Source: an uncultured Bacteroidales bacterium
Lineage (GTDB): Bacteria > Bacteroidota > Bacteroidia > Bacteroidales > F082
Length of the DNA stretch: 40,580 bases
Reading direction: 5' to 3'
NCBI GenBank assembly: GCA_937906455.1
Contig: CALCYT010000052.1
Coordinates: forward strand, 1 to 40,580
Positions within the stretch are counted from its first letter, which is position 1; each line of letters opens with the position of its first letter. A program made the translations under genes and the position numbers. The notes under the pieces are model-generated. The model saw nothing but the letters and a program-made list of their open reading frames with translations. It ran no database searches and was not told the origin of the DNA. Below are positions 32,896-40,580 of this stretch, piece after piece.

Positions 32896-32990
32896 GCCGG
32901 AGATTTCTCCATTCCGTTCCACTCCAGTCGAAATGACATGGGCTTGTCATTTCGGGCGAAACGTAACGAAGTGGAGTGAAGTAGGGAAAG
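32896..32990. repeat. Two head-to-head copies of the GTCATTTCG element
   Basis: GAGATTTCTCC...AGTCGAAATGAC is followed by GTCATTTCGGGCGAAACG...GAAGTGGAG, giving an inverted pair centred near 32941. It begins 3 bp after the acd stop. Confidence 0.7.
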
Positions 32991-33046
32991 CTTTAAATAA
33001 CGAAAATTAATGAATCATAGAATATCAAATCTTTAAATATAAAAAC

Positions 33047-33949
33047 ATGGAAATCAAGAAATTAAACGAAATGTTTGACGTGCTGAAGAGCCGTCCGAAG
33101 AAACGTCTTGTGGCCGCTTATGCTATGGATGACCACACAATCTGCGCAGTGAACGACGCTGTTGACAACGGTCTTATCGACGCCACCCTCATCGGTGACC
33201 CTGCACGAATAGCTGAGATTTGCAAGGCTGAGAATATCGACATCAACAAGTTCAGAATCGTTGAGGAGAAAGACGATGTTAAGGCTGCCGCCTTGGCATG
33301 CGACCTCATCAATCGCGGCGAGGGCGACATCCTCATGAAAGGCCTTCTGCCGACCGACAAATACATGCGCGCCATCCTCAACAAGGAGCGTGGGCTTTGT
33401 CCTCCTAACGTCACTTTGGCACACGTCGCAGTGATACAGAATCCCAACTACCACAAGCTTCTCGTGGCATCTGACTGCGCCATCATCCCGTTGCCTGACC
33501 TCAAGCAGAAACAGACTATCTTGAAATATGTCACCACAGTTTCCAAGGCATTGGGAGTAAAGACTCCGAAGGTAGCTCTTGTGACAGCGACAGAACAGAT
33601 GAGCGCGGGCATCCCGGCATGCGTCGATGCTGCTATCATCTCGAAGATGGCCGAACGCGGTCAGATTAAGGGCTGCCTCGTCGAAGGACCTATATCTCTC
33701 GACCTTGCTTGCGACGCTGAGACAGCACAGATCAAAGGCATGAACAGCCCGGTGGCCGGCGATGCCGACTGCCTCGTGTTCCCGAACCTCGAAGCATCTA
33801 ACGTGTTCTACAAATGCTGTTCGAAATTCGACAAGTCGGAAATCGGCGCGATGCTCATGGGTGCCAAGGTGCCTTGCGTCCTCAGCTCACGCGGCGACAC
33901 CTCGCTCACGAAGCTCTATTCAATAGCATTGGCAGCATTGATTGCATAA
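33047..33949 (+). CDS. ptb: Phosphate butyryltransferase
   Basis: Converts an acyl-CoA (butyryl- or branched-chain) and phosphate to acyl phosphate and CoA. The 300-residue protein has the PTA/PTB fold: GLIDATLIGDPARI near residue 38, ILMKGLLPTDKYMRAIL near 95, VALVTATEQMSAGIPACVDA, VEGPISLDLA and GDADCLVFPNLEASNVFYK. Length fits Ptb rather than the shorter bacterial Pta cores. Immediately followed by buk, which takes its product. Confidence 0.93.
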   Translation: MEIKKLNEMFDVLKSRPKKRLVAAYAMDDHTICAVNDAVDNGLIDATLIGDPARIAEICKAENIDINKFRIVEEKDDVKAAALACDLINRGEGDILMKGLLPTDKYMRAILNKERGLCPPNVTLAHVAVIQNPNYHKLLVASDCAIIPLPDLKQKQTILKYVTTVSKALGVKTPKVALVTATEQMSAGIPACVDAAIISKMAERGQIKGCLVEGPISLDLACDAETAQIKGMNSPVAGDADCLVFPNLEASNVFYKCCSKFDKSEIGAMLMGAKVPCVLSSRGDTSLTKLYSIALAALIA

Positions 33950-33975
33950 CGAAAACATTAATGATAACCTGTAAT

Positions 33976-33993
33976 GATGTGATTCATCGCATC
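33976..33993. repeat. Palindrome between ptb and buk
   Basis: GATGTGAT-TC-ATCGCATC, an imperfect relative of the GACGCGAT palindromes at 19792 and 35113. Confidence 0.4.
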
Positions 33994-34009
33994 TAAAAAA
34001 AGAAAAAAT

Positions 34010-35083
34010 ATGAGTTACAAATTATTAATCATCAACCCGGGTTCAACATCAACGAAAATCGCCGTCTTTAAGGACGAGGAGCAACTTTTCAAGAAAAACA
34101 TCAAGCATTCTGTCGAGGAGATATCGAAATTTGACAGGATTCCAGACCAGCTCCCTTATCGTAAGGAGATGATTTTGAATGAGTTGAAGGCTGAAGGCTG
34201 CGATATCAAGGAATTTGACGCCGTTATCGGACGCGGTGGTCTCATGCACCCGCTGACTTCTGGCGTTTACGAGGTGAACGCTGCCATGCTTCGCGACCTC
34301 AGCGAGGGTAATTATGGTGAGCACGCCTCCAACCTCGGCGGCATCATCGCTAATGACATCGCAAAGGAGATCGGGGTGAAGGCTTATATCGCCGACCCTG
34401 TCGTCGTTGATGAGATGGAGGAGGTGGCACGCTATTCGGGACACCCGCTGTTTCCGCGCATCTCTATCTTCCACGCCTTGAACCAGAAGATGATAGCTCG
34501 TCAGCATGCCAAGGTGGTGGGCAAGAAATATGAGGACCTCAACCTCATAGGGGTGCATCTTGGCGGCGGCATCTCCGTGGGAGCCCACAAACACGGTCGT
34601 GTGGTCGATGTCAACAACGCGCTTAACGGCGACGGTCCGTTCACCCCTGAACGCTCAGGAGCCCTTCCGGCCGGTCCGTTGATGAAGGCCTGCTTCAGCG
34701 GCAAGTACAGCAAGAAGGACGTTGACCTGATGCTCAAGGGACAAGGCGGTTTCGTGGCATATCTCGGCACCAACGACGCTCTCACCGTTGAAAAGGAAGT
34801 GAGGGCAGGCAACAAGGAGTGGGAGAAGGTGTATCGCGCCATGGCTTATCAGGTCGCCAAGGAAATAGGCGGTCTCGCGGCTGCGGCACTCGACATGGAC
34901 GTTGACGGCATCTTCATCACAGGCGGCATGGCATACGACAAGCTGTTCTGCTCAATAGTGGAAGAACACGTGAGCAAAATCGCCAAAGTGTATGTGTATC
35001 CTGGTGAAGACGAGATGCTCGCCCTCGCGCTGAACGGCATCATGGTGCTCAACGGCGAGGCTGAGAACAAAGTGTATGAATAA
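34010..35083 (+). CDS. buk: Butyrate kinase
   Basis: Transfers phosphate from acyl phosphate to ADP, giving butyrate (or a branched-chain acid) and ATP. The 357-residue ASKHA-family protein has the phosphate-1 motif INPGSTSTKIAVF at residues 8-20, GRGGLMHPL, the LGGGISVGAHKHGRVVDVNNALNG-type core, and ITGGMAYDK near 300. The length is typical of Buk, shorter than acetate kinase. Forms the energy-conserving Ptb-Buk pair at the end of the acyl-CoA cluster. Confidence 0.94.
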   Translation: MSYKLLIINPGSTSTKIAVFKDEEQLFKKNIKHSVEEISKFDRIPDQLPYRKEMILNELKAEGCDIKEFDAVIGRGGLMHPLTSGVYEVNAAMLRDLSEGNYGEHASNLGGIIANDIAKEIGVKAYIADPVVVDEMEEVARYSGHPLFPRISIFHALNQKMIARQHAKVVGKKYEDLNLIGVHLGGGISVGAHKHGRVVDVNNALNGDGPFTPERSGALPAGPLMKACFSGKYSKKDVDLMLKGQGGFVAYLGTNDALTVEKEVRAGNKEWEKVYRAMAYQVAKEIGGLAAAALDMDVDGIFITGGMAYDKLFCSIVEEHVSKIAKVYVYPGEDEMLALALNGIMVLNGEAENKVYE

Positions 35084-35112
35084 ATTTAGAAATTGAGAAT
35101 AATCATTAAATT

Positions 35113-35152
35113 GTACGTGTAAAGACGCGATTTATCGCGTCTCTACATGTAC
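35113..35152. repeat. 40-bp GACGCGAT inverted repeat between buk and the OstA-like gene
   Basis: GTACGTGTAAAGACGCGA and TCGCGTCTCTACATGTAC form an 18-bp stem with one G-U and one mismatch around a 4-base loop. No T-tract follows, so it is more likely a dispersed repeat or mRNA-stabilising hairpin than a terminator. Confidence 0.65.
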
Positions 35153-35161
35153 ATATCGTGA

Positions 35162-36730
35162 ATGCGCACTGTTAAAACCATAATCTTAGCAATCTTATCT
35201 GTCATCTGTATAGCTCTCAACGCCCAGCAGAACGGCAAGACGTTTGTCCATATAGAGCATGCCGACTATCAGGTCTATGACGAGTCGTATGGAAAAGACG
35301 CGGAACGCCTTATCGGAGACGTGGTGCTGCGGCAGGATTCGGCCTATTTTTACAGCGACAGCGCGCATTTCAACGAGAAGACACGCTACTTCGACGGCTT
35401 CGGACATGTGCATATCAAAGTCAACGACACCACCGACATCTTCAGTGAGACGTGTAAGTATTCCGGCGACATCAAAATCGCGGAGCTTTTCGACAACGTT
35501 GTCCTTAAAGATGACTCTACCGTGTTGAAAACCAATTACATGACGTATGACAGGAATCAACATCTCGCCACTTATCCGCGGCATGGCACTATTACCCGAA
35601 ACGACAAAAAACTCGTTTCCCGAAAGGGTTATTACCGTGACGATATTCAGGTGGCTTATTTTCGAAAAGATGTGGTGGTTACGATGCCGAAATGCCGAAT
35701 GATTACTGACACTTTGGAGTATCGTCTTAATGAAGAGAAGATGTTTTTCTATGGCCCGACGACCATTTATTACGATGATAATGTCCTTGTCGGAAACTAT
35801 GGCTGGTATGATGCCCAAAACGATATCGCTTATCTTGACAAAGGAGCCTCTTTGAGCAATAAGGGTTATTCAATAGCTTCTGACTCAATGTTTTACGACA
35901 GGAAATCCGATTTTGCGAAAGCGATGAGCAATGTCTTTATCGAAGACACGGTGAACAAGGCGATTGTTGAGGGCAATTACTCGGAGATGTGGAAGACGTT
36001 GGGCAAGAGCTTCGTTACCGACAGTGTGCGAATGCGTTATTTTGCTGACAAAGACACGCTGTACCTGCATTCCGACACTTTGTTTGTCTTCATGGATACG
36101 GTGGCGGAGAAGGTGGAGAGTGTGCTGGCGTATTACAACGTGCGTTTCTATCGTCGTGACCTTCAGGGAAAATGCGACTCGCTGAATTATAATGTAGCCG
36201 ATTCGTGTGCCAAAATGCGTGTGGAGCCTGTGGTTTGGGCTGAAAACAGTCAGCTTCGCGGCGATTCCATCAACATCGTGATAGCAGACAAGGCTATCGA
36301 CAGCGTGCTGCTGTACCCGAATGGGTTCATCATCCAAAAAGACACTATCGAGGGTTTCAACCAGATAAAAGGCAAGGTGATGACAGCTTATTTCAAGAAA
36401 AACGAGCTTGACCATGTGTATGACGACGGCAACGCCGAGACGGTGTATTGGCTGCGGGAAGAAGACGGCTCTATGATTGGTGTCAACGTGTCGCAGAGCG
36501 TGGCGATGGACATCAAAATAGAGAAAAACCAGATTGTCAGGATAAAATATTTCAAGAAAACGACGGAGACGCTATACCCCAAAGAGAAGATGAAACCCGG
36601 CATTGAGATACTGAAAGGCTTCGAATGGCTCGATGAGCTACGACCGAAAGACAAGGGCGACATCTTTAGCAAGCCAAAACAAGTTATTGAAAATGAAGAC
36701 AATACGCGCAGAAAAGGACGAAAGAAATAA
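35162..36730 (+). CDS. OstA-like (LptA-family) periplasmic protein
   Basis: A 522-residue protein with signal peptide (1-21, ends ALNAQ) and repeated beta-jellyroll strands of the LptA/OstA type: GDVVLRQDSAYFYSDSAHFNEKTRYFDGFGHVHI, then ETCKYSGDIKIAELFDNVVLKD and later copies. Such proteins belong to lipopolysaccharide transport and are common in Bacteroidota as longer OstA-like forms. The C-terminus is basic (TRRKGRKK). ATG at 35162 gives a well-formed signal peptide. Confidence 0.85.
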   Translation: MRTVKTIILAILSVICIALNAQQNGKTFVHIEHADYQVYDESYGKDAERLIGDVVLRQDSAYFYSDSAHFNEKTRYFDGFGHVHIKVNDTTDIFSETCKYSGDIKIAELFDNVVLKDDSTVLKTNYMTYDRNQHLATYPRHGTITRNDKKLVSRKGYYRDDIQVAYFRKDVVVTMPKCRMITDTLEYRLNEEKMFFYGPTTIYYDDNVLVGNYGWYDAQNDIAYLDKGASLSNKGYSIASDSMFYDRKSDFAKAMSNVFIEDTVNKAIVEGNYSEMWKTLGKSFVTDSVRMRYFADKDTLYLHSDTLFVFMDTVAEKVESVLAYYNVRFYRRDLQGKCDSLNYNVADSCAKMRVEPVVWAENSQLRGDSINIVIADKAIDSVLLYPNGFIIQKDTIEGFNQIKGKVMTAYFKKNELDHVYDDGNAETVYWLREEDGSMIGVNVSQSVAMDIKIEKNQIVRIKYFKKTTETLYPKEKMKPGIEILKGFEWLDELRPKDKGDIFSKPKQVIENEDNTRRKGRKK

Positions 36731-36745
36731 TTTTGAAAAATAATT

Positions 36746-36776
36746 GTCGCGCATATCAAAAAATGTTGTATCTTTG
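36746..36776 (+). promoter_or_regulatory. Promoter of tRNA-Ala
   Basis: TTG ending at 36746 and TATCTTTG (36769-36776) with a 22-bp spacer lie 16 bp before the tRNA. Confidence 0.6.
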
Positions 36777-36792
36777 CAGCGCGAAATCAGAT

Positions 36793-36865
36793 GGGGTATT
36801 AGCTCAGTTGGTAGAGCGTTTGAATGGCATTCAAAAGGTCAGGAGTTCGATTCTCCTATGCTCCA
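36793..36865 (+). tRNA. tRNA-Ala (anticodon GGC)
   Basis: 73 bases. The acceptor stem GGGGTAT/ATGCTCC includes the G3-U70 pair that is the alanine identity element. D-arm AGCTCAGTTGGTAGAGC, anticodon loop ATGGCAT (anticodon GGC) and T-arm AGGAGTTCGATTCTCCT are all present. The CCA end is not encoded. Confidence 0.95.
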
Positions 36866-36906
36866 CGATTTTTACAGACATAGTAGGTAGAATTTTTAAG
36901 TTTGGG

Positions 36907-36938
36907 CAGAGACGTTTCAACGAGCGTCTCTGTTTTTT
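36907..36938 (+). terminator. Terminator after tRNA-Ala
   Basis: CAGAGACG (36907-36914) pairs with CGTCTCTG (36925-36932), followed by six T. The T-tract runs into the stop codon of the convergent histidine kinase gene. Confidence 0.8.
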
Positions 36939-37794
36939 ATTTGAAGATGACGGCGAACTTCGTCATGGTGTTGTCGCTTTGCGCCAGCGTCAGGGTGCCG
37001 TTGTGTCTCACCATGATCTGACGCGAGAGGCTCAAGCCGATGCCGGTGCCGTTTTGTTTTGTGGTGTAGAAAGGCACGAAAATCTCGTCGATTTGCCTGA
37101 GAGGGATGGGTTTCCCGTTGTTAATCACATAGATAACGGTCTTGTCATCGCTGCCTATCTCCGCGCTGATGCGGATGGAGTTGGCGTCAGCTTGGATAGC
37201 GTTTTTGATGAGGTTGTTGAACACCTGAATGATTTGTCCTTCGTCGATATAAACCAGCAAATCCTCAGTCTTGGCGCTGTAAGTTATTGTGACGCCTTGC
37301 TCGGCGCATTTCGCCTTGTTGAGACGCAACACGCGGTCCATCAGCTCGTCAACCATCACGGCTTTGCGGGCGGGCGGTGCCACTTGCATGAAGCTGCGAT
37401 ACGACTCCACGAAGCGGATGAGGTCTTTTGACGACGCCGAAATCGTCTCAAGACCGGCTTTCACATCAACGTCATCCGATTTGGAGAGGGCGTCGCTCAG
37501 CGAGGCGATAGGCGCGACGGTGTTCATGATTTCGTGAGTCATCACACGGAAAAGCTTGCTGTACGACTCCTCTTCGTTGGCGGCGTTGTGCCGCTCGAAG
37601 ATGCCACTTGCGCGGTTTAAGGTGCGGTTGAGCCGCGCGTTGTCACGGAAACGGAAATTCAGCATCCCGTCGTCAAGAGCATCCATGGCGTAAGCCACAA
37701 TACGGTTGTCGTGACGTCTCACAAGCCACGCCGTGACGATGATGGCGGCGACGACAGCCGCAACGACAATCAAAATCCAAAGCCAGATGCTCAT
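36937..37794 (-). CDS. Sensor histidine kinase (NtrB-type)
   Basis: A 285-residue membrane-bound kinase with a single N-terminal helix (residues 3-25) and almost no periplasmic part, so it probably senses a membrane or cytoplasmic signal. The H-box is VMTHEIMNTVAP with phospho-acceptor His 87. The N-box NNLIKNAIQADA and the G2 box NGTGIGLSLSR are intact, with F-box FVPFYTTK. It overlaps the regulator gene by 4 bp (ATGA) and is its presumed partner. Confidence 0.9.
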   Translation of the reverse strand: MSIWLWILIVVAAVVAAIIVTAWLVRRHDNRIVAYAMDALDDGMLNFRFRDNARLNRTLNRASGIFERHNAANEEESYSKLFRVMTHEIMNTVAPIASLSDALSKSDDVDVKAGLETISASSKDLIRFVESYRSFMQVAPPARKAVMVDELMDRVLRLNKAKCAEQGVTITYSAKTEDLLVYIDEGQIIQVFNNLIKNAIQADANSIRISAEIGSDDKTVIYVINNGKPIPLRQIDEIFVPFYTTKQNGTGIGLSLSRQIMVRHNGTLTLAQSDNTMTKFAVIFK

Positions 37795-39134
37795 ATCCCG
37801 TATTTTTTAAGGCGGTTGTACAATGTGGGACGGCTGATTCTCAACGCTTTAGCCACAAGAGAGAGGTTGCCGTTATATTTCTTCATGGCCTCACGGATGA
37901 CCTGTTTCTCGGCATCTTCCAAGGAGACGTTTCGCGTTGATGTTGTCACGTCAAGTAATTCATTGTCAGCGATTTGCAAGTCGGACGGCTGCAATGTTTC
38001 GTTATCCGACATGATAACGGCCTTCTCGATGTGGCTTTGAAGCTCACGTATGTTGCCGTTCCAGCGACAGCGTTGAAGCATATCGAGAGCTTCTTCGGAG
38101 ATGTTTTTCGTCTGACGGTGATATTTCTCAGCATATTTTTTGACAAAAAGCTGTGATAACGATGCTATTTCATCAGTTCTCTCGCGTAGTGGCGGCAGAT
38201 GCAGCGTCACGGTGTTGATGCGATAGTAGAGGTCTTCGCGAAAACGCCCTTCCTTGACCATTGCGGCCAAGTCCATGTTGGAGGCACAAATCAGGCGGAT
38301 GTCGATAGGGATGGCTTTCGTGTCGCCGACTCTTGTGATGGTGCGGTTTTGAAGGACGCGCAGCAGCTTAGCCTGCTGGCTCAGTGGGATGTTTCCGATT
38401 TCGTCGAGGAACACTGTCGTTCCGTTAGCTTGCTCGAACTTCCCGACATGGTCGGAATGGGCGTCGGTGAAGGCTCCTTTCACATGGCCGAACATCTCGC
38501 TTTCGAACAGTGTCTCGGTGATGGCACCCATGTCAACGCCCACCATTTTCTTGCGCGAGCGCGAGGAGAGGCGGTGTATCTCGTTGGCTAACAGGTCTTT
38601 TCCGGTGCCGTTCTCGCCTGTGATGAGCACGGTGGCGTCGGTGGGAGCTATTTTCTCGACCATGTGACGCAGTTCTGTCATCGCCTCGCCGCCACCCCAT
38701 TGCATAAGCGGTTTGTCAGGCTCCACATCCGCGGAAGCGTGATGACGATGTTTCTTGGCCGCATTCTCAAGAGTGTCAAGAAGTTTGGCGTTGTCCCAAG
38801 GCTTCACCACGAAGTCGAAAGCCCCGCGTTTCATGCCTTCCACGGCGAGGGCGATGTCGGCGTAGGCTGTGAAAAGCACCACCTCCACCTCGGGGAAGTC
38901 GCGTTTCAGTTCCGAGAGCCAGAAGAGGCCCTCGTTGCCCGTGTTGATGTCGGCGTCGAAGTTCATGTCAAGCAGCGCCACGTCGGGCTTAAACGTCCGC
39001 ATGGTGGTCATCAGCTGCTTAGGCGTGGCGAGCAGCTCCACATCGGAGAAGCGCATCGGCAGCAGTATCTTCAGTGCCGAGCGGATGCCGGCATTGTCAT
39101 CGACGACGAGGATTTTTGATTTGAGTTTTTGCAT
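37791..39134 (-). CDS. Sigma-54-dependent response regulator (NtrC family)
   Basis: A 447-residue regulator. The receiver domain (5-120) has acidic residues D12-D13, phospho-acceptor D56 and K111. The AAA+ domain has Walker A GENGTGKD (173-180) and Walker B VFLDEIGN (241-248). The sigma-54 contact loop reads GAFTDA at 220-225 rather than the classical GAFTGA. The C-terminal Fis-type HTH (about 405-447, VAKALRISRPTLYNRLKK) binds DNA. It lies 3 bp after the AAA ATPase gene and couples to the kinase. In Bacteroidota such pairs often adjoin ABC efflux permease genes, and a fragment of one is seen at 40357. Confidence 0.93.
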   Translation of the reverse strand: MQKLKSKILVVDDNAGIRSALKILLPMRFSDVELLATPKQLMTTMRTFKPDVALLDMNFDADINTGNEGLFWLSELKRDFPEVEVVLFTAYADIALAVEGMKRGAFDFVVKPWDNAKLLDTLENAAKKHRHHASADVEPDKPLMQWGGGEAMTELRHMVEKIAPTDATVLITGENGTGKDLLANEIHRLSSRSRKKMVGVDMGAITETLFESEMFGHVKGAFTDAHSDHVGKFEQANGTTVFLDEIGNIPLSQQAKLLRVLQNRTITRVGDTKAIPIDIRLICASNMDLAAMVKEGRFREDLYYRINTVTLHLPPLRERTDEIASLSQLFVKKYAEKYHRQTKNISEEALDMLQRCRWNGNIRELQSHIEKAVIMSDNETLQPSDLQIADNELLDVTTSTRNVSLEDAEKQVIREAMKKYNGNLSLVAKALRISRPTLYNRLKKYGI

Positions 39135-39137
39135 GAT

Positions 39138-40274
39138 TCAAACTTTTCTTCTGTCCAACCAAAGTTTCATCAACGGATCCGAAATGGAATAGGTATTCTC
39201 TTTTCGTGTAATAATATCATATTCAAGCAGTTTCAATGCTGCCGATTGGGTTGAGCTTGGCGAGCGCAGGCGATATTTCCTATTGAACGCCATGGACGTG
39301 ATGCCTTGCACCTGCCCTTCCGCATGGACGGCATACAGCAACTCTTTTTGAGCCTCGGTGATATAGGCAAGTTGCTCGCGCAGCCGTGAATCGTTCTCAT
39401 CGATATAGTTCTCAATAAGTTGATTTACAGCATCTTGATTACACATCTGACCCGTTGGTGTTTCGGCAAAGGCGTCTTTCATGATACGCTGCACATATAA
39501 AGTGACCCCCATAAAGGTTTCATAAACATGTGAGAACGCATCAGGCTCAATATTTTTCCCTGCCTCTTGAAAATGACTGGTCGCGAAATCCAAATATATC
39601 TTATAATCAATCGGTTCCAGGCGGAGCGACTTCGCGCTTTGGAAAAACGGCCGTTTCGCCGAGAAAAACATCTCCTCCATAAGCCTCCGCTGACTGCCCG
39701 AAAACACAAAATTGGCATTGGATAGTTTCTGGATATGGGACCTCAGCAATGCCTCGACATTCTTTTCCGGATAGCGCGTGATTTGCTGAAACTCATCAAT
39801 AACGATGATGCAACGCCTGTCAACATGCTCCAAATAGCTGAAAATCTCAGCCAAAGTGTAATCAGGGTTTTGTACATCGCCTAACTTGACGTCGAAAGTG
39901 GGCATGTTTTGGATGGTGTCGTATCCGAAACTCGCGCTGAGTGATTTCAAGAAAGTGACAAACTGCTTGCGCAACTTCTCGCTTCGCGTGGCCACGCTGT
40001 CGAAAACGGCAGTCCCAAGGGCAAGGATAAACTCACGGAAAGTCGTGGTGTGAAGAATATCGACCGTAATGGTGACATACTCATCCTTGATTTCAGGTTT
40101 GTCGAAGACAAAGTCCACAAGCGAGGTCTTTCCCATGCGGCGTGCCGATGTCAATACCACATTCATTTGGTTGTCAAGCGATTTCTGCAAATCTGCCGCT
40201 TCCTTAACGCGGTCGCAGAAATACTCGGGAGCGATTTTCCCTGAGACGATGAAGGGGTTGATGTTCTTAACCAT
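39138..40274 (-). CDS. Archaeal-type AAA/STAND ATPase
   Basis: A 378-residue ATPase of the family often found in many copies in Bacteroidales. The N-terminal landmark GKIAPEYFCDR is followed by Walker A SARRMGKTSLV (residues 43-53), Walker B RCIIVIDEFQQI (about 150) and sensor-1 NFVFSGSQRRLM (about 186). The C-terminal part is a winged-helix segment with YRLRSPSSTQSAALKLLE. The function is unknown; some relatives act as regulatory or toxin-like STAND proteins. It reads into the regulator gene with a 3-bp gap and may be inserted between that gene and an older permease gene. Confidence 0.85.
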   Translation of the reverse strand: MVKNINPFIVSGKIAPEYFCDRVKEAADLQKSLDNQMNVVLTSARRMGKTSLVDFVFDKPEIKDEYVTITVDILHTTTFREFILALGTAVFDSVATRSEKLRKQFVTFLKSLSASFGYDTIQNMPTFDVKLGDVQNPDYTLAEIFSYLEHVDRRCIIVIDEFQQITRYPEKNVEALLRSHIQKLSNANFVFSGSQRRLMEEMFFSAKRPFFQSAKSLRLEPIDYKIYLDFATSHFQEAGKNIEPDAFSHVYETFMGVTLYVQRIMKDAFAETPTGQMCNQDAVNQLIENYIDENDSRLREQLAYITEAQKELLYAVHAEGQVQGITSMAFNRKYRLRSPSSTQSAALKLLEYDIITRKENTYSISDPLMKLWLDRRKV

Positions 40275-40293
40275 AATGCCTTGATTTTCGGGG

Positions 40294-40301
40294 CAAAGAT
40301 A
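40294..40301 (-). promoter_or_regulatory. Promoter -7 element of the ATPase-regulator-kinase operon
   Basis: The minus strand reads TATCTTTG, 19 bp before the ATPase ATG. A clear -33 TTG at the right distance is not seen. Confidence 0.5.
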
Positions 40302-40312
40302 ATGCTTTTTCT

Positions 40313-40343
40313 CAAATTACCGAAAAAAAATTACCGAAAAAAC
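40313..40343. repeat. Short direct repeat upstream of the ATPase gene
   Basis: AAATTACCGAAAAA occurs twice in tandem, about 40 bp upstream of the ATPase start. Confidence 0.6.
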
Positions 40344-40356
40344 ATAATTTGTAAAA

Positions 40357-40434
40357 TCACTCCTTCTTCAACGCCACCGCCTCGATGACGGTGTAGAGTT
40401 TGTTTCGACTTAGGAATTTGAGATAACTGTTCAT
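40357..40434 (-). pseudogene. N-terminal fragment of a MacB/FtsX-like ABC permease
   Basis: The 25-codon frame begins MNSYLKFLSRNKLYTVIEAV and then leaves the family and stops (ALKKE). The first 20 residues resemble the conserved cytoplasmic N-terminus of Bacteroidota ABC efflux permeases, which should continue into a long membrane helix. The start has the same TGAATCATG context as the response regulator gene. It appears to be the stub of a permease gene cut off before the ATPase gene. Confidence 0.55.
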
Positions 40435-40442
40435 GATTCAGC

Positions 40443-40478
40443 GATTTAAGATTTAAAATTTAAAGATTTAAAATTTGG
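40443..40478. repeat. Heptamer array (GATTTAA)n
   Basis: GATTTAA, GATTTAA, AATTTAA, GATTTAA, AATTTGG with one slipped base. The unit carries TAA on both strands. It lies between the permease fragment and the gene end at the window edge. Confidence 0.6.
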
Positions 40479-40520
40479 GTGTAGAAAAACTTTACAGTCG
40501 GCAACAAACACTTCTCGTTA

Positions 40521-40580
40521 TTATCTCAATCCCGTCAAGTCAAAATGATAGGTAAGGTCTTCGTCTTTTTCATGAAGCAG
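40521..40580 (-). CDS. C-terminal end of a gene entering from the right edge
   Basis: The minus-strand frame at the window edge reads 19 codons ending YHFDLTGLR and a TAA stop, without interruption from the edge. It is too short to assign. It ends about 87 bp before the permease fragment in the same direction, so it could belong to the same ABC transporter operon. Confidence 0.35.
   Translation of the reverse strand: MLHEKDEDLTYHFDLTGLR

Noticed and set aside
35113..35152. Intrinsic terminator of buk
   Set aside because: A strong stem but no following T-tract, and similar palindromes lie inside other gene groups.
36733..37431. 232-codon plus-strand ORF
   Set aside because: It runs through tRNA-Ala and its terminator and then antisense to the histidine kinase; it is a shadow frame.

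Overview
The window reads as chromosomal DNA of an anaerobic, peptide- and amino-acid-using member of the Bacteroidales (Bacteroidota). Three things point there. Promoters repeatedly match the Bacteroidota form, TTG/TTTG about 19-22 bp upstream of TAnnTTTG. Two secreted proteins carry C-terminal type IX secretion (T9SS) sorting domains. The gene neighbourhoods (prs-rplY-pth, OstA-like protein, methylmalonyl-CoA decarboxylase operon, Ptb-Buk) are typical of the phylum. Species cannot be told from the sequence.

Layout. 1-5300 (minus): operon mce-mmdA-mmdD-mmdC-mmdB, a sodium-pumping methylmalonyl-CoA decarboxylase with its epimerase (end of the succinate-to-propionate route), then udk. 5312-13723 (minus): secreted peptidases (M1 aminopeptidase, S46 DPP7-like, M49-like lipoprotein), a predicted outer-membrane protein and a T9SS cargo protein. 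13792-18466 (plus): hemW, a possible 26-residue leader ORF, a Pif1/RecD-like helicase with HRDC domain, and a Sir2 deacylase. 18514-20771 (minus): pth, rplY, prs. 20884-22047 (plus): tRNA-Leu(CAA) and rlmN. 22060-26644: an AT-rich accessory islet with a hipB-hipN-hipA locus whose hipA has lost its N-lobe, three evenly spaced operators, a long structured leader RNA, a small P-loop protein, a secreted coiled-coil protein and a toxin/XRE pair. 26817-35083 (plus): methylcrotonyl-CoA carboxylase subunits, an enoyl-CoA hydratase-family enzyme, a truncated GNAT, an acyl-CoA dehydrogenase, then Ptb and Buk. 35162-36865: OstA-like envelope protein and tRNA-Ala(GGC). 36937-40580 (minus): histidine kinase, NtrC-type regulator, AAA ATPase, a 25-codon fragment of an ABC permease and a gene end at the window edge.

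How it fits together: extracellular and periplasmic peptidases release dipeptides. Amino-acid and succinate carbon then flows through acyl-CoA intermediates, with energy conserved by sodium-pumping decarboxylation (Mmd) and by acyl phosphate (Ptb-Buk). Two separate biotin enzymes (Mmd and MCC) are encoded here.

The most unusual signals are: 7-bp-period repeat arrays lying at gene ends, several of which supply the stop codon; the structured leader RNA at 23541-23770 before an unassigned P-loop/secreted-protein gene pair; the hipA deletion with intact hipB, hipN and operators; and overlapping terminator and promoter elements that leave pth apparently leaderless.
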